64,000 bases of DNA from Oceanospirillaceae bacterium (GCA_013215505.1 JABSQZ010000001.1:124001-188000); one strand, 5' to 3'; shown: positions 27,542 to 37,285, counted from the stretch's first letter. Numbers and translations are program-made. Notes: generated from the sequence alone by a model not told the origin.

Positions 27542-29830
27542 TCACCACCAATAGCGTTTATGTTGTTGCTTGTAACTGTCGATTGAGCACCCTGAAGCCG
27601 ACGATTGCACAACAATAGTCCCCAGTAAATCGGTGCGGTAGATTTCGACTCCGGCCGAACTCAACCTGGACAATACCCTGGGGTGCGGATGACCATATCT
27701 ATTGTAATAGCTGTTACTTATCAGCGCCGCGGAAAAGCTTTCACGCTCTAAAAATCCGGCACTGGTCGAAGTATTACTGCCGTGATGTCCGACTATCACT
27801 AACCGCTGTTGCGCATTAATCACGCTGGCCAATAGCAGCTCTTCAATTTCTTTCTCCGCATCACCCATAATAATAACTTGGCACTGCGCATTGCCCAACT
27901 CCAGGACACAAGATTGGTTATTGGCGGTATAGGTGTCGCTGCCAATCGGCTGACGGTAGTGAAACTGCACCCCGTCCCAGGTCCAGTTATCAGCACTGCG
28001 ACATGCTGAACTACTATCTGCCACACTGGCAGCCATCCCCCTGTGGATTGCTGTTGGCAGGTAGTCCTGTTGCAACTCTGGCACCCCACCACTGTGATCA
28101 TTATCACTGTGGCTGACGACCAGCAGATCTAGTTTAGCAACGCCACTGCTGATCAGCTGTGGCTTGATCACTGCCGAGTAATAACTGAAACCACTGGCAA
28201 ATGCCGCCCCGGTATCAAACAGTATATTATGTTGTTGGGTTTGGATTAACACTGCCAAGCCCTGGCCTACATCCATCAAGGTCAGCGTAAATTGTTGCTG
28301 TTGCAGCGACTCCTCTCTGGGAGGATAGAAGATTACCAGCCAGGCACTCAGGGCAATACATTTTAGCCACCTGGAGATTGGTAGCATCCAGCACAGACAG
28401 CCCAACGCCAAAATTAGCAGCCAGTGATCGGCAACCCCTTGGACGCTCAGCAAAAAATGATCAGTGTAGCTTTGCAACAGCGCCAGTAGCGCCCAATAAT
28501 AATCCAGAGCAGCAGCCAACAACTGCAACACTTGTTGCACATTCAGCAGCGCCAGTAACAGAGCGGGGATTAGCAAGACTAACAATAGCGAGATGAAAGC
28601 AATTGCAAAAAGGTTAATCAGCGGCGCGATCATCGAGACCTGCTGAAAATACAGCAACAACAAGGGCATAAGCCCTAGCCAAACCCAACACTGGCTTCTA
28701 ATCAGTAAACTGTAATTGGATTTTACCGACCTGAAGCCCTGCAGAGAAATTAAACTGGCGACCGCGGCAAATGACAGCCACAGCCCTGGCTCAACAACAC
28801 TCAGAGGCTGCCAGCTGATAATCAACAGCAGCGCCAACCACCAGCGCTGCCATAAATTACTCCTGACACTGAACCACTGTCCGGCCAGCAACACCAAAGC
28901 CATCAGCCAGGCGCGCTGTGTCGACAAGCTTGCCCCGGCCATCAACAAATAACAAAAGCTTAAGCTCAGCGCTCCCAGCTCGGGGAGAAAAGGCAGCGAG
29001 TAGCGACACCCGGCCCAGAGTAGAGCAGCGCGCACCCCAAACAGCAACCACCAGCCGATGGCTACCATAATCCCTATATGTAGACCGCTAACCACCAGCA
29101 AATGCACAGTACCGGTACTGCGCATTTGTTGCCATTGATCTTTGGAGATCGCCGATTTATCCCCTAATAGCAACGCGAACAAACTGGCTTTAGCCACTGC
29201 GCTGATATCTTGCTGGGTTATCCAACGCTTAAACTTGTGGCGCAGCCCAGAGCGCACTGAGAAATCTTTCTGCACAGCTACTATTTTACGGACGTAGCCT
29301 CGAGCATTAATGCCGTTGTTTAACGCCCACAACTTTGCATCAAAACTATCGACGCTATAATTCGCTCTAAAACTGCGCAGCTTTACTGCAGCTAGCAACA
29401 GATCTCCGGCATTGGGCTGATAGTCAGAGTTATACAGCGCTAAACTAATTTTCCCCGGGGGTAATGCCCGACCACTGCATTCGCCTTTAGCCAATTTAAT
29501 GATGAAACGGCTATAAACTTCACCAATTTGTGGCAGGCCGACCACTACCCCCTGTACCTGGCACAGCCGCTGCCCAGTGTCTGAAAATTGTTGTGCCAGC
29601 AGGTAGCGCCCATGCACTGCTGCTAAGCCAAAACCAGTGATAAACACAGCTAGCTGTAACACCCTTTGCGGATAATTTTTTGTCTGAGTGTCCCGCTTTA
29701 GGAAAAAACCCAGCAGCGCGGTAAAAAGCCCCAGCAGCAGAATCAACTGACAAATCAGCAAACTCGGCAATTGCGTTAAATAGGCGACACTGACAACGGA
29801 AAACAGATAAATAACACTGAACACAGGCAT
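27542..29830 (-). CDS. comEC: ComEC/Rec2 DNA-uptake channel
   Basis: A 762-residue inner-membrane protein that carries single-stranded DNA into the cytoplasm during natural transformation. Residues 1-50 contain hydrophobic helices; a DUF4131-type OB region follows (CQVQGVVVGLPQIGEVYSRFII). The Competence domain spans about 215-490 (GTVHLLVVSGLHIGIMVAIGWWLLFG is its signature). A metallo-beta-lactamase domain forms the C-terminus (MDVGQGLAVLIQTQQHNILFDTGA; VVSHSDNDHSGGVPEL; GHHGSNTS). All metal motifs are present, so the gene looks intact. Confidence 0.94.
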   Translation of the reverse strand: MPVFSVIYLFSVVSVAYLTQLPSLLICQLILLLGLFTALLGFFLKRDTQTKNYPQRVLQLAVFITGFGLAAVHGRYLLAQQFSDTGQRLCQVQGVVVGLPQIGEVYSRFIIKLAKGECSGRALPPGKISLALYNSDYQPNAGDLLLAAVKLRSFRANYSVDSFDAKLWALNNGINARGYVRKIVAVQKDFSVRSGLRHKFKRWITQQDISAVAKASLFALLLGDKSAISKDQWQQMRSTGTVHLLVVSGLHIGIMVAIGWWLLFGVRAALLWAGCRYSLPFLPELGALSLSFCYLLMAGASLSTQRAWLMALVLLAGQWFSVRSNLWQRWWLALLLIISWQPLSVVEPGLWLSFAAVASLISLQGFRSVKSNYSLLIRSQCWVWLGLMPLLLLYFQQVSMIAPLINLFAIAFISLLLVLLIPALLLALLNVQQVLQLLAAALDYYWALLALLQSYTDHFLLSVQGVADHWLLILALGCLCWMLPISRWLKCIALSAWLVIFYPPREESLQQQQFTLTLMDVGQGLAVLIQTQQHNILFDTGAAFASGFSYYSAVIKPQLISSGVAKLDLLVVSHSDNDHSGGVPELQQDYLPTAIHRGMAASVADSSSACRSADNWTWDGVQFHYRQPIGSDTYTANNQSCVLELGNAQCQVIIMGDAEKEIEELLLASVINAQQRLVIVGHHGSNTSTSAGFLERESFSAALISNSYYNRYGHPHPRVLSRLSSAGVEIYRTDLLGTIVVQSSASGCSIDSYKQQHKRYWW

Positions 29831-30079
29831 AGATCACTCCTGTTATTTTTTCAGATTTCAAACATAGTTTATGAAATTTAGAGCTGTTATAAAAAAATAA
29901 ATATTTAAAAAACAAACACCTGAATGGGAACCACGAAACGCAGCCCAACAAAACTTGGCATTTTTTATAATTTATATAAAACACTGTGACTTATATTGAT
30001 CGCAGCCACTTTTTTAGTTGGCCTGATGCCAGATGATGTGCATAATACAGGGCTATCGTATTACAAAGTTCTTGCCTAT

Positions 30080-30598
30080 ATGCCCCGTAAATTTATAAAA
30101 AAACATATGCCCAGCGAGCGGACTTTTAAAGAACATCGCAGCTTGAGATGGCTCAGTAAATATTTACAGCATCCATCGCTGTGGCATCTGAATAGAAAAT
30201 CTGTTGCTCGAGCTTTTCTGGTGGGTATATTTTGCGCTTTCCTGCCTATTCCGATGCAGATGTTAGTGGCCGCTTTTCTGGCAATTATAATCAGATCAAA
30301 TTTGGCGATTTCGGTGAGCTTAGTTTGGATTACTAACCCTATCACTATGCCACCGATATTCTATTTTACTTACAAAGTGGGTACTTTTGTCTTAGGTAGC
30401 CAGGCGTTAGATCATAACATGACTTTTAGTTACGAGTATGTAAAGACCCATTTAGTCGCGGTATTGTGGCCTCTTCTTACCGGATCACTCATTTGTGCCA
30501 CTGTATTTTCGCTGATTTTCTATGTCGCAATCAACAGGTTTTGGATCTGGCATGTGCGCAGTAACTGGAGGAAACGCACTAAGGGAAACGGTAAATAA
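30080..30598 (+). CDS. DUF2062 membrane protein
   Basis: A 172-residue protein with three hydrophobic helices and the DUF2062 core (SVARAFLVGIFCAFLPIPMQMLVAAFLAIIIRSNLAISVSLVWITNPITMPPIFYFTYKVG). Frame is open upstream to 29996, but MPRKFIKKHMPSERTFKEHRSL fits family starts. It is divergent from comEC and convergent with lolD. Members are constantly found beside comEC and lolCDE in gammaproteobacteria; function unknown. Confidence 0.9.
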   Translation: MPRKFIKKHMPSERTFKEHRSLRWLSKYLQHPSLWHLNRKSVARAFLVGIFCAFLPIPMQMLVAAFLAIIIRSNLAISVSLVWITNPITMPPIFYFTYKVGTFVLGSQALDHNMTFSYEYVKTHLVAVLWPLLTGSLICATVFSLIFYVAINRFWIWHVRSNWRKRTKGNGK

Positions 30599-30701
30599 CC
30601 CACTAGACACAAACAAACCGCTTATAAAAGTAACTTGACAGGGACTATAGCAGTTGGCCGATCGACCAACTGTAATGATTACAAGCTCAAGACCAGCACT
30701 G

Positions 30702-31382
30702 CTAAGTGCGCTCAGTTAACTTGCCATCTTCCAGAAATAAGATTCTATCCATGCGTTGCGCCAATTTCTCATCGTGAGTTACTACCACAAAAGATATTTG
30801 ATACTCAGCATTTAGCTTATCCATCAGCGCCTGAATTTCCAGTGCGGTATGGTTATCCAAATTGCCAGTCGGCTCGTCCATCAGCACGCAGGCAGGTTTA
30901 GTCACCAGCGCGCGCGCAATAGCAACCCGCTGCCTTTCACCGCCACTCAACTGCGACGGTTTATGTTGTAACCGCTGCGCTAATCCAACAGCACTGAGCA
31001 ACTGCTCTGATTTCTCCAGCACTTGCTGTTTCGACTCTCCGGCTAACAACAGCGGCATGGCGACATTCTCTAACGCGGTAAACTCGGGCAGCAAGTGATG
31101 AAATTGATAGACAAAACCCAATTGCTGATTGCGAATTTTAGTGCGCTTGCGCTCAGTGGTCTGGTACAGCGATTCACCGGCTAAGTGCACGGTCCCCGCA
31201 GTGGGAGATTCCAGACCGCCTATAGTATTTAGCAAGGTAGTCTTACCGGAGCCCGAGGCGCCCATAATGGCGACACGCTCACCTTTGGAAATACTAAAAC
31301 AGACATTCTCTAACACATGCAGATCAGTACCGGCCTCGCTGAATACCCGACTGACTCCCTGACAAACTAACACTTTACTCAT
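30702..31382 (-). CDS. lolD: Lipoprotein-releasing ABC transporter ATPase LolD
   Basis: A 226-residue ATPase that powers release of lipoproteins from the inner membrane to LolA. Walker A is GASGSGKTTLLNTIGGLE, the Q-loop GFVYQFHHLLPEFTALENVAMPLLL is LolD-specific, the signature is LSGGERQRVAIARAL and Walker B VLMDEPTGNLD. It overlaps the end of the permease gene by 8 bases. Confidence 0.96.
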   Translation of the reverse strand: MSKVLVCQGVSRVFSEAGTDLHVLENVCFSISKGERVAIMGASGSGKTTLLNTIGGLESPTAGTVHLAGESLYQTTERKRTKIRNQQLGFVYQFHHLLPEFTALENVAMPLLLAGESKQQVLEKSEQLLSAVGLAQRLQHKPSQLSGGERQRVAIARALVTKPACVLMDEPTGNLDNHTALEIQALMDKLNAEYQISFVVVTHDEKLAQRMDRILFLEDGKLTERT

Positions 31383-32616
31383 AGCGCAATGCCTCTGCAG
31401 GTTCGGTGCGGGATGCTTTGTAAGCGGGGTACAGAGTCGCCAGAAAACTGATCAGTAATGCTACTATGACAATCGTCGAGACATCGCTCCAGTTTATTTC
31501 GGAAGGCAGATAGCTGATAAAATACACATCGGCACTCAACACTTCAAAACCAAATAATTGCTCAAAGTATTCCACCAGATCGCTAATAGTCAATGCTAAC
31601 GCGATACCTAACAAGGTACCCATCAACGTACCCAAAATACCAATCACCGCCCCCTGCACCATAAAAATCCGCATGATCAGCCCGCGACTGGCCCCTAAGG
31701 TACGCAATATAGCGATATCTGATTTTTTGTCTGTCACTACCATGACAAGTGTAGAGACTATATTAAAGGCCGCCACAAACACGATCAGAAACAACAGTAG
31801 CCCCACCATACGTTTCTCCATTTGAATCGCCGCGAACAGATTGCCTTGAGTGCGGGTCCAATCGGAAATATAAAAATAGCCATTCAGTTGCGCGGCAATA
31901 TCACGGACCGTCGACCTGGCTTCAAACAAGTCATCTAAGGTCAGCCTAATCCCCTCAACCCCTTGCATCCGTTTGATTCTGGCGGCATCTGCAATATGGA
32001 TATAGGCGAGCGAACTGTCTAATTCAGCGCCCACTTCAAAGGTACCTACAAAGGTAAAGCGCTTCAATCTTGGGATAACTCCAGCGATACTCACCGAAGC
32101 TTCAGGTAACACTAAAGTCACTTTATCACCCAGGCGTAACCCCAAGTTACTGGCGAGGTTTTTACCTAAAAATATATTGTATTTTCCCGCTTGCAACTGC
32201 TGCCAGTCGCCACTTTTAATATGCTTGGTCACTATAGAAGCGTTTGCCTCGGCCTCGGGGTCAATCCCCTGTACAAAGGCGGGTTTGACGCGACCGGCGT
32301 TGGTTAACATGCCCTCTGCGCGGATAAAGGGTGCAGTGGCAATAACTCTGGGGTCTTTAGCTGCCTGCTTTGCCAATGCCCGCCAATCAGATATTGGCTT
32401 TTCATAAGCGGTAATAGTGGCGTGCGGCACCATACCTAAGATACGTTCACGCAACTCGCGGTCGAAACCGTTCATCACAGAAAGCACTACGATTAATGCT
32501 GCGACACCCAACATCAAGCCCAACATTGAGACCAGCGAGATAAAGGAAATAAAATTATTGTTGCGCTTAGCTGCGGTATAACGCAGGCCAACATACAGGG
32601 AGAATGGTTTAAACAT
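31375..32616 (-). CDS. lolC: Lipoprotein-releasing permease LolC/LolE family
   Basis: A 413-residue inner-membrane permease with four transmembrane helices (about 24-46, 273-295, 317-345, 377-400) and a large periplasmic domain between the first two. FSLYVGLRYTAAKRNNNFISFISLVSMLGLMLGVAALIVVLSVMNGF is the family start. In Pseudomonas and E. coli a second permease gene (lolE) accompanies lolC and lolD, but none is present here, so this may be a LolF-type single permease or lolE may be elsewhere. Confidence 0.93.
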   Translation of the reverse strand: MFKPFSLYVGLRYTAAKRNNNFISFISLVSMLGLMLGVAALIVVLSVMNGFDRELRERILGMVPHATITAYEKPISDWRALAKQAAKDPRVIATAPFIRAEGMLTNAGRVKPAFVQGIDPEAEANASIVTKHIKSGDWQQLQAGKYNIFLGKNLASNLGLRLGDKVTLVLPEASVSIAGVIPRLKRFTFVGTFEVGAELDSSLAYIHIADAARIKRMQGVEGIRLTLDDLFEARSTVRDIAAQLNGYFYISDWTRTQGNLFAAIQMEKRMVGLLLFLIVFVAAFNIVSTLVMVVTDKKSDIAILRTLGASRGLIMRIFMVQGAVIGILGTLMGTLLGIALALTISDLVEYFEQLFGFEVLSADVYFISYLPSEINWSDVSTIVIVALLISFLATLYPAYKASRTEPAEALRYE

Positions 32617-32766
32617 GGTGGCGAATTAGAACACAAAAAACTACACAACTCTAACAAATCTAACAATTAATTCGCTAACGTCGACCGCTTAACCCAAGGT
32701 CGTTACTTGCCCATCGCAAGATATGGTCTACATTGCCAGTATAGAGAAGTCTTTCGCCAGGTAGTA

Positions 32767-34179
32767 ATGATGAGCCAAGAAAACAATACAGCAGCAACGC
32801 CTAGAGCAAACTTAGAGTTAGCGGCGCAGGCAGAGCCCGAGCCAGAGTGCTGGAATATATTATGTGTCGACGATGAACAAAATATTCTGAATGCTTTAAA
32901 GCGCGTATTGCGCGGCCCACAGTATAAAGTTTACTGTGCTTTTAGTGCCGAGTTGGGTTTAAGTATCATGGCTCAACAGTCCATTGATCTGATTATCTGT
33001 GATATGCGTATGGGAGCAATGAACGGGGTAGAAATGCTAGCCAAAGTCCATAGAGACTACCCTACTACCGTCAGAATTTTGCTGACCGGCTATGCCGACA
33101 AAACATCGACCATAGATGCGGTCAATGTCGGTCATGTGCACCGTTATCTGGAAAAGCCCTGGGATAATCAAAAACTCTTAGAAGTGCTCGAACAAGAGCT
33201 GGCACAGTTTAAGCTGCAACGCAAAAACGACAAGCTAGCCGCTCAGATTAAAGCGCAAAACCAGCAGTTACTGGACCTTAACCAGAGCCTGGAAGACAAA
33301 GTCAAACTGCGTACCCAGCAAATACAATTGGCCTTAGATAAGCTCACTGGCGCCAGAGATAAATCGGTCGCGGATCACCGGGCGACTCTGCAGGTGTTCT
33401 ATAATTTATTGAGTACCCAGCCGCAATTAGGAGGAAAAAAAGCCCGTGATATCAGTCAGCTATGCTTGCTGTTAGCGAATAAATTGCAATTGCCAAATAC
33501 TCAGGTAGTGCAGATAAAGCTCGCCGGGCTATTACATCAGCTGGGGTTACTCTGCGTCGATAGCCAGCTGTACAATCAACCTTTTGAGCAGCTCAACAGC
33601 GAACAGCAACAAAGCTACTTAAAACATCCGCAGCTCGCGTACAACGCTATGTCTCCGGTGCGCTACCTGGCTCTTGCCAGTGAGATTATTTTGCATCAAT
33701 ACCAACACTTCAACGTTAATGGTAACGGTAACGAGGCAACTAAATTAGGCTCATCCATATTAGCTATCGCCCGGGACTACATCAATGCCATTAGCGGCAG
33801 CGATAAAACCGCCAGGATGAGTCCCCGCTCAGCACTTGATAATTTAAACGCAGCAGCGGGCCACCAGTATGACCCATCCATACTGGAGCATCTACCCGAT
33901 CTGATTGGCCAGCTGGATCAGCCATTACAGAGCGATGACGAACAATTATTGGCGCTGCAATCACTAGTGCCAGCAATGACCTTATCCCGAGATATATTTA
34001 ATCATCAAGATTTGCTATTACTGCCCGAGGGACACGTATTAACCGCTCAGTGTATAGAGCGGCTCAACAGTTATCTCGACTCTGTCCATCCTCTACTGAA
34101 TATTTTTGTACGCAGGGATACTCAAGGGCAACAGCTTGGAGCTAGCGCTACTACAATTTCAGACCTTCCGATTGCATAG
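32767..34179 (+). CDS. Response regulator with a degenerate HD-GYP domain
   Basis: A 470-residue cytosolic protein. A receiver domain (about residues 29-145) has the acidic pair in VDDEQN, phospho-acceptor D79 (DLIICDMRMG) and K in LEKPWDNQKLLE; a coiled coil follows (150-210). The C-terminal helical part (about 215-430) aligns with HD-GYP c-di-GMP phosphodiesterases, but the HD pair reads LHQLGLL and the HHE/GYP region reads LHQYQHFNVNGNGNE, so metal and substrate residues are lost. It probably acts by binding rather than catalysis. Two ATG codons at 32767 and 32770 are possible starts. Its 3' end overlaps the opposing epimerase gene by 29 bases. Confidence 0.8.
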   Translation: MMSQENNTAATPRANLELAAQAEPEPECWNILCVDDEQNILNALKRVLRGPQYKVYCAFSAELGLSIMAQQSIDLIICDMRMGAMNGVEMLAKVHRDYPTTVRILLTGYADKTSTIDAVNVGHVHRYLEKPWDNQKLLEVLEQELAQFKLQRKNDKLAAQIKAQNQQLLDLNQSLEDKVKLRTQQIQLALDKLTGARDKSVADHRATLQVFYNLLSTQPQLGGKKARDISQLCLLLANKLQLPNTQVVQIKLAGLLHQLGLLCVDSQLYNQPFEQLNSEQQQSYLKHPQLAYNAMSPVRYLALASEIILHQYQHFNVNGNGNEATKLGSSILAIARDYINAISGSDKTARMSPRSALDNLNAAAGHQYDPSILEHLPDLIGQLDQPLQSDDEQLLALQSLVPAMTLSRDIFNHQDLLLLPEGHVLTAQCIERLNSYLDSVHPLLNIFVRRDTQGQQLGASATTISDLPIA

Positions 34180-35083
34180 TGGCTGAAAGCCCCTTGCCCA
34201 GACTAGTGCCCGTAGATAACCCCATTAGCAACTGAGCTTTCTTCGGATCACCGAGGGAAGTTGCAATATCACCGCTGCGAGCTTTTGCATAGTCTATTTG
34301 TAGTTGCTCTCTGGCAATCATCGACAGTGTTTTTGCCAACTGCAGTATGGAAGTGGATTTACCAGTACAGACATTGAATATATCCCCTTTAGTGCGCAGT
34401 GACTGCATTGTGATGGTCAGATAATTAACCACATCAGCGACATACACAAAATCCCGGGTCTGTTGGCCGTCGCCAAAAATAGTAATAGGTAACCCCTGCA
34501 AAATGCGATCGATAAAAATGGAAATAACCCCGGAGTAAGGTGAATCTGGATTCTGTCTGGGCCCATAGACATTAAAAAATCGCAGACCCACTGTGGGAAC
34601 TCTATGGACTAACCAGGCCACCCGGGCGTGTAACTCTGTCCCCAGCTTGTCTGCCCCGTAGGCACTGACTGGTCGAGGCTGAGAGCTTTCCTGTAATGGA
34701 ATACTGGCATTATCTCCATAGATAGCAGCAGAAGAGGCATAAACGACCGGTATGGCTGGGTGCTGTTCACAAGCTCTGGCCGCTTCGAAAACGTTGACCG
34801 ACCCCTGCTGATTTACCTTGTGAGATCCCACCCAATCACTAGTAGAGCGTTCTACTGAGGCAATAGCCGCCAAGTGGAAACAACCATCCACATTGACCAT
34901 CATCTCACTAACAACCCTGCTATCTGTAACATCGGCGACGATCAACTCAGCTCCGGGGGCTAAATTGCGCTTGAAACCCGAAGACAAATTATCCAACACT
35001 AACACTTGATGGTTTTGGGAAATTAATTTTTCACACAAATGAAATCCAATAAAACCACAACCACCTGTTACTAAAAATTTCAT
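34151..35083 (-). CDS. NAD-dependent sugar epimerase/dehydratase
   Basis: A 310-residue extended short-chain dehydrogenase of the UDP-hexose 4-epimerase type. The NAD site is FLVTGGCGFIGFHLCEKL, the catalytic residues are Ser in VYASSAAIYGD and YGADK, and VGLRFFNVYGPRQNPDSPYSGVISIF resembles WbpP/GalE-like enzymes. It likely supplies a nucleotide sugar for the exopolysaccharide whose genes begin 300 bases upstream on the opposite strand. The convergent overlap with the neighbouring response-regulator gene is unusual. Confidence 0.88.
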   Translation of the reverse strand: MKFLVTGGCGFIGFHLCEKLISQNHQVLVLDNLSSGFKRNLAPGAELIVADVTDSRVVSEMMVNVDGCFHLAAIASVERSTSDWVGSHKVNQQGSVNVFEAARACEQHPAIPVVYASSAAIYGDNASIPLQESSQPRPVSAYGADKLGTELHARVAWLVHRVPTVGLRFFNVYGPRQNPDSPYSGVISIFIDRILQGLPITIFGDGQQTRDFVYVADVVNYLTITMQSLRTKGDIFNVCTGKSTSILQLAKTLSMIAREQLQIDYAKARSGDIATSLGDPKKAQLLMGLSTGTSLGKGLSATMQSEGLKL

Positions 35084-35196
35084 GGCACCCTCCTCTTTAA
35101 TTATTCGTCACTATTTACAAAGCAAGATTCCAGCCAAAACTAATTACTCTTAATTTCAATGTCTTAGATTTTATTTTAGTAAAAACCCCAAATTGA

Positions 35197-35211
35197 TTCT
35201 CAATATGCGAG
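35197..35211 (+). promoter_or_regulatory. SypG-type enhancer before the exosortase-containing operon
   Basis: TTCTCAATATGCGAG fits the Vibrio fischeri syp enhancer TTCTCANNNTGCDWN (quoted from memory) at every defined position. Its core TCTCA-N3-TGCGA recurs in front of two other operons of this locus. It lies about 130 bases upstream of a sigma-54-like -24/-12 pair. Confidence 0.7.
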
Positions 35212-35326
35212 TCGTAACTTTAAAAATACCCGAACAGTGCAAGACGCGACGAAGATCCGTAAAAGAAAACCCCAGCTAGCCAAGGTACATTATTAATTAT
35301 TTGGTTTTAATACAAAAAAACATCTC

Positions 35327-35342
35327 CGGTTTGATTCTTGCA
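35327..35342 (+). promoter_or_regulatory. Candidate sigma-54 promoter of the glycosyltransferase-exosortase operon
   Basis: CGGTTTGATTCTTGCA has GG and GC exactly 10 bases apart and a perfect -12 TTGCA, but a weak -24 element. It lies 44 bases before the first gene of the operon. Support comes mainly from the enhancer upstream. Confidence 0.55.
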
Positions 35343-35385
35343 TCGATCAGTAAAATTTCCAGAGAGCAATGCCTAGGAGTACAAA

Positions 35386-36441
35386 ATGATAGCCATGCAC
35401 AAGGTGAAAATTTTCCAGCTATTAGACAGTAGGTCTGCGGGGGGTATAGAAACTCACGTTGTTAAACTCAGCGCCTGGTTGCAACAGCATCACTACAACT
35501 GCGAAATCATATTCTGCCATTTCTATGGTGAGCATCCGCTGACAGCGCAGTTAAACCGAGCCGGGATAAAATACCGATATCTACCCAATATGTACTCACT
35601 GCTAACCTTATTACGAGCACAGCCTTGCCTGTTGGCCACACACGGTTACAAGGCGGGAATTTTTGGCAGACTAATCGCCAAATTTAGTAAAGTACCGGTT
35701 GTCTCTACTTACCACTCGGGAGATAGCGGTAGCGGTCGATTAAAAATCTACAGCAAACTGGATGACCTGACTGCCAGCTGGGCAGATGCTGTGATCAGTG
35801 TCAGTCGCGGCATTAGTCGGCGCCTAAACATTAAGGCGAGTTACATTCCAAACTTTATGCAGCCAGTGGAGAGCTCACATTTTTCCTCTTGCACACCGAG
35901 CAACCAGGAAATAGCGTTTGTCGGCAGACTGTCATTCGAAAAGGGCCCGGATATATTCGCGAAAGTAACCGCCGAACTGCCATCGGCCCAGCCCATTAGT
36001 TGCTACGGTGAAGGACCTCTGGCGGCAAGTTTGGAAAGCGATAATCCACATATACGCTTTCGCGGACACTGCCAGATGTCCGAGCACTGGCCAAAGATTG
36101 GCTTGCTCTGTATCACCAGCCGCTTTGAAGGCCTGCCATTTGTTGCTCTAGAGGCAATGTCCCGGGGAATCCCGGTGATCAGTTTCAGAACCGGGGGCCT
36201 GGTGGAATTAATTGACCATAATATCAATGGTTGGTTAATTGACCCTCTGGATAATCATGCATTTAAGACAGCCATAGACGACTGGATAAAGTTACCAATG
36301 CAGCAAAGAGCCTTAATCAACCAGGCAGCTAAAGTGCAAATAGCCACTCATTATTGCGCTGACTCGGTTATCCCGAAAATTGTCTTCCAGTACCAATTGG
36401 CTATCCAGAAACAGTTGTCTGGCTGCAATGAAATTAGTTAA
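35386..36441 (+). CDS. Glycosyltransferase family 4
   Basis: A 351-residue cytosolic GT-B enzyme for exopolysaccharide assembly. The N-terminal KIFQLLDSRSAGGIETHVVKLSAWL and the C-terminal GRLSFEKGPDIFAKV, CITSRFEGLPFVALEAMSRGIPVISFRTGGLVELI are typical of GT4, including the E-x7-E motif. AGGAG precedes the ATG at 35386. It starts the operon that runs to the polymerase gene at 41628 and overlaps the exosortase gene by 14 bases. Confidence 0.92.
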   Translation: MIAMHKVKIFQLLDSRSAGGIETHVVKLSAWLQQHHYNCEIIFCHFYGEHPLTAQLNRAGIKYRYLPNMYSLLTLLRAQPCLLATHGYKAGIFGRLIAKFSKVPVVSTYHSGDSGSGRLKIYSKLDDLTASWADAVISVSRGISRRLNIKASYIPNFMQPVESSHFSSCTPSNQEIAFVGRLSFEKGPDIFAKVTAELPSAQPISCYGEGPLAASLESDNPHIRFRGHCQMSEHWPKIGLLCITSRFEGLPFVALEAMSRGIPVISFRTGGLVELIDHNINGWLIDPLDNHAFKTAIDDWIKLPMQQRALINQAAKVQIATHYCADSVIPKIVFQYQLAIQKQLSGCNEIS

Positions 36442-37285
36442 CTCCAGCTACTCTCCGTATTTCTGGCTATCTCTGCTGGCCGCTGGCAACGCTTTGTTAC
36501 CAAGCATATTAGCCCAAGTGTTCGCTGTCGGTTTTTTAACAGCCCTCACAACTGGGTTCCAGCAAAACGCTATTATCTGGTTGGCCATTACCGCCAGTTG
36601 CTACTTGCGTTGGCGGGCAGTTTCAACACGGCAGCTAAGACCGGTTGTAGCCGACAACTCATTGGCTGAACGAAGTTATCGAAAACAACACCTGATTTGT
36701 CTGCTGCTGGCGCTTTTATTAGTCATTCCCAGCGCTACTTTGAGCTGGTTGATTTGCGCTTTGGCAGCCCTTGCTTGGCGGCTTAACAGTCGGATTAAAA
36801 CTAGTGACTACAGTGCTGCAGTGTTAATGATTGCGCTGGCACTACGCGAACCTGTCAGCCAGCTTTCTCTGAGTCTGTTTGCAGAGCAAATATTAGGTTT
36901 TGACAGCTTCCTTTCATCACTATTGCTAAGTGGAAAAATACCTAGTGCGCAAATGGGCAACATTATTGCCAGTAACAACTTTAACTTATTAATTTTAACC
37001 GGGTGTTCTGCATTCAATAATGCATCTTTAGCACTGCTATTGTGGCTGACTATCTGCTTATTCTTGCATCAAGAAGCCACTGCTGCTGATAGCTGGCGAG
37101 TATTGATACTGCTGGTTTTAGTCGTATTAAGTAACAGCTTACGGCTATCACTAATGACCGAATCTATCGAAGATTATCAATATTTTCATCGCGGTACAGG
37201 TGCCACTGTATTTAACGATATCAGCACTTTATTACCATTGCTGTGCACTAATTGGAGAAGACATAGATGTCCACACACCCGCTGA
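36428..37285 (+). CDS. Divergent exosortase family transpeptidase
   Basis: A 285-residue, multi-helix inner-membrane protein. The three exosortase catalytic residues can be placed: Cys193 in NLLILTGCSAFNNASLALL, Arg239 in VLSNSLRLSLM and His254 in YQYFHRGTGATVF, with the spacing and surrounding pattern of EpsH/exosortases (CSG, N-x-x-R, H-x-x-G). The first 120 residues hold extra helices and are not conserved to the eye. The ATG at 36428 overlaps the preceding gene by 14 bases. It should cleave and transfer proteins with a C-terminal sorting signal, and the protein at 37797 carries a suitable tail. Family assignment is by motif only and should be confirmed by profile search. Confidence 0.75.
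   Translation: MKLVNSSYSPYFWLSLLAAGNALLPSILAQVFAVGFLTALTTGFQQNAIIWLAITASCYLRWRAVSTRQLRPVVADNSLAERSYRKQHLICLLLALLLVIPSATLSWLICALAALAWRLNSRIKTSDYSAAVLMIALALREPVSQLSLSLFAEQILGFDSFLSSLLLSGKIPSAQMGNIIASNNFNLLILTGCSAFNNASLALLLWLTICLFLHQEATAADSWRVLILLVLVVLSNSLRLSLMTESIEDYQYFHRGTGATVFNDISTLLPLLCTNWRRHRCPHTR

Noticed and set aside
27352-27615. Open frame between exbB and comEC on the minus strand
   Set aside because: It overlaps the end of comEC in another frame and has no family features.
30651-30672. Inverted repeat CAGTTGG...CCAACTG downstream of lolD and DUF2062
   Set aside because: Only 7-bp arms, an 8-base loop and no T-run; too weak to call a terminator.
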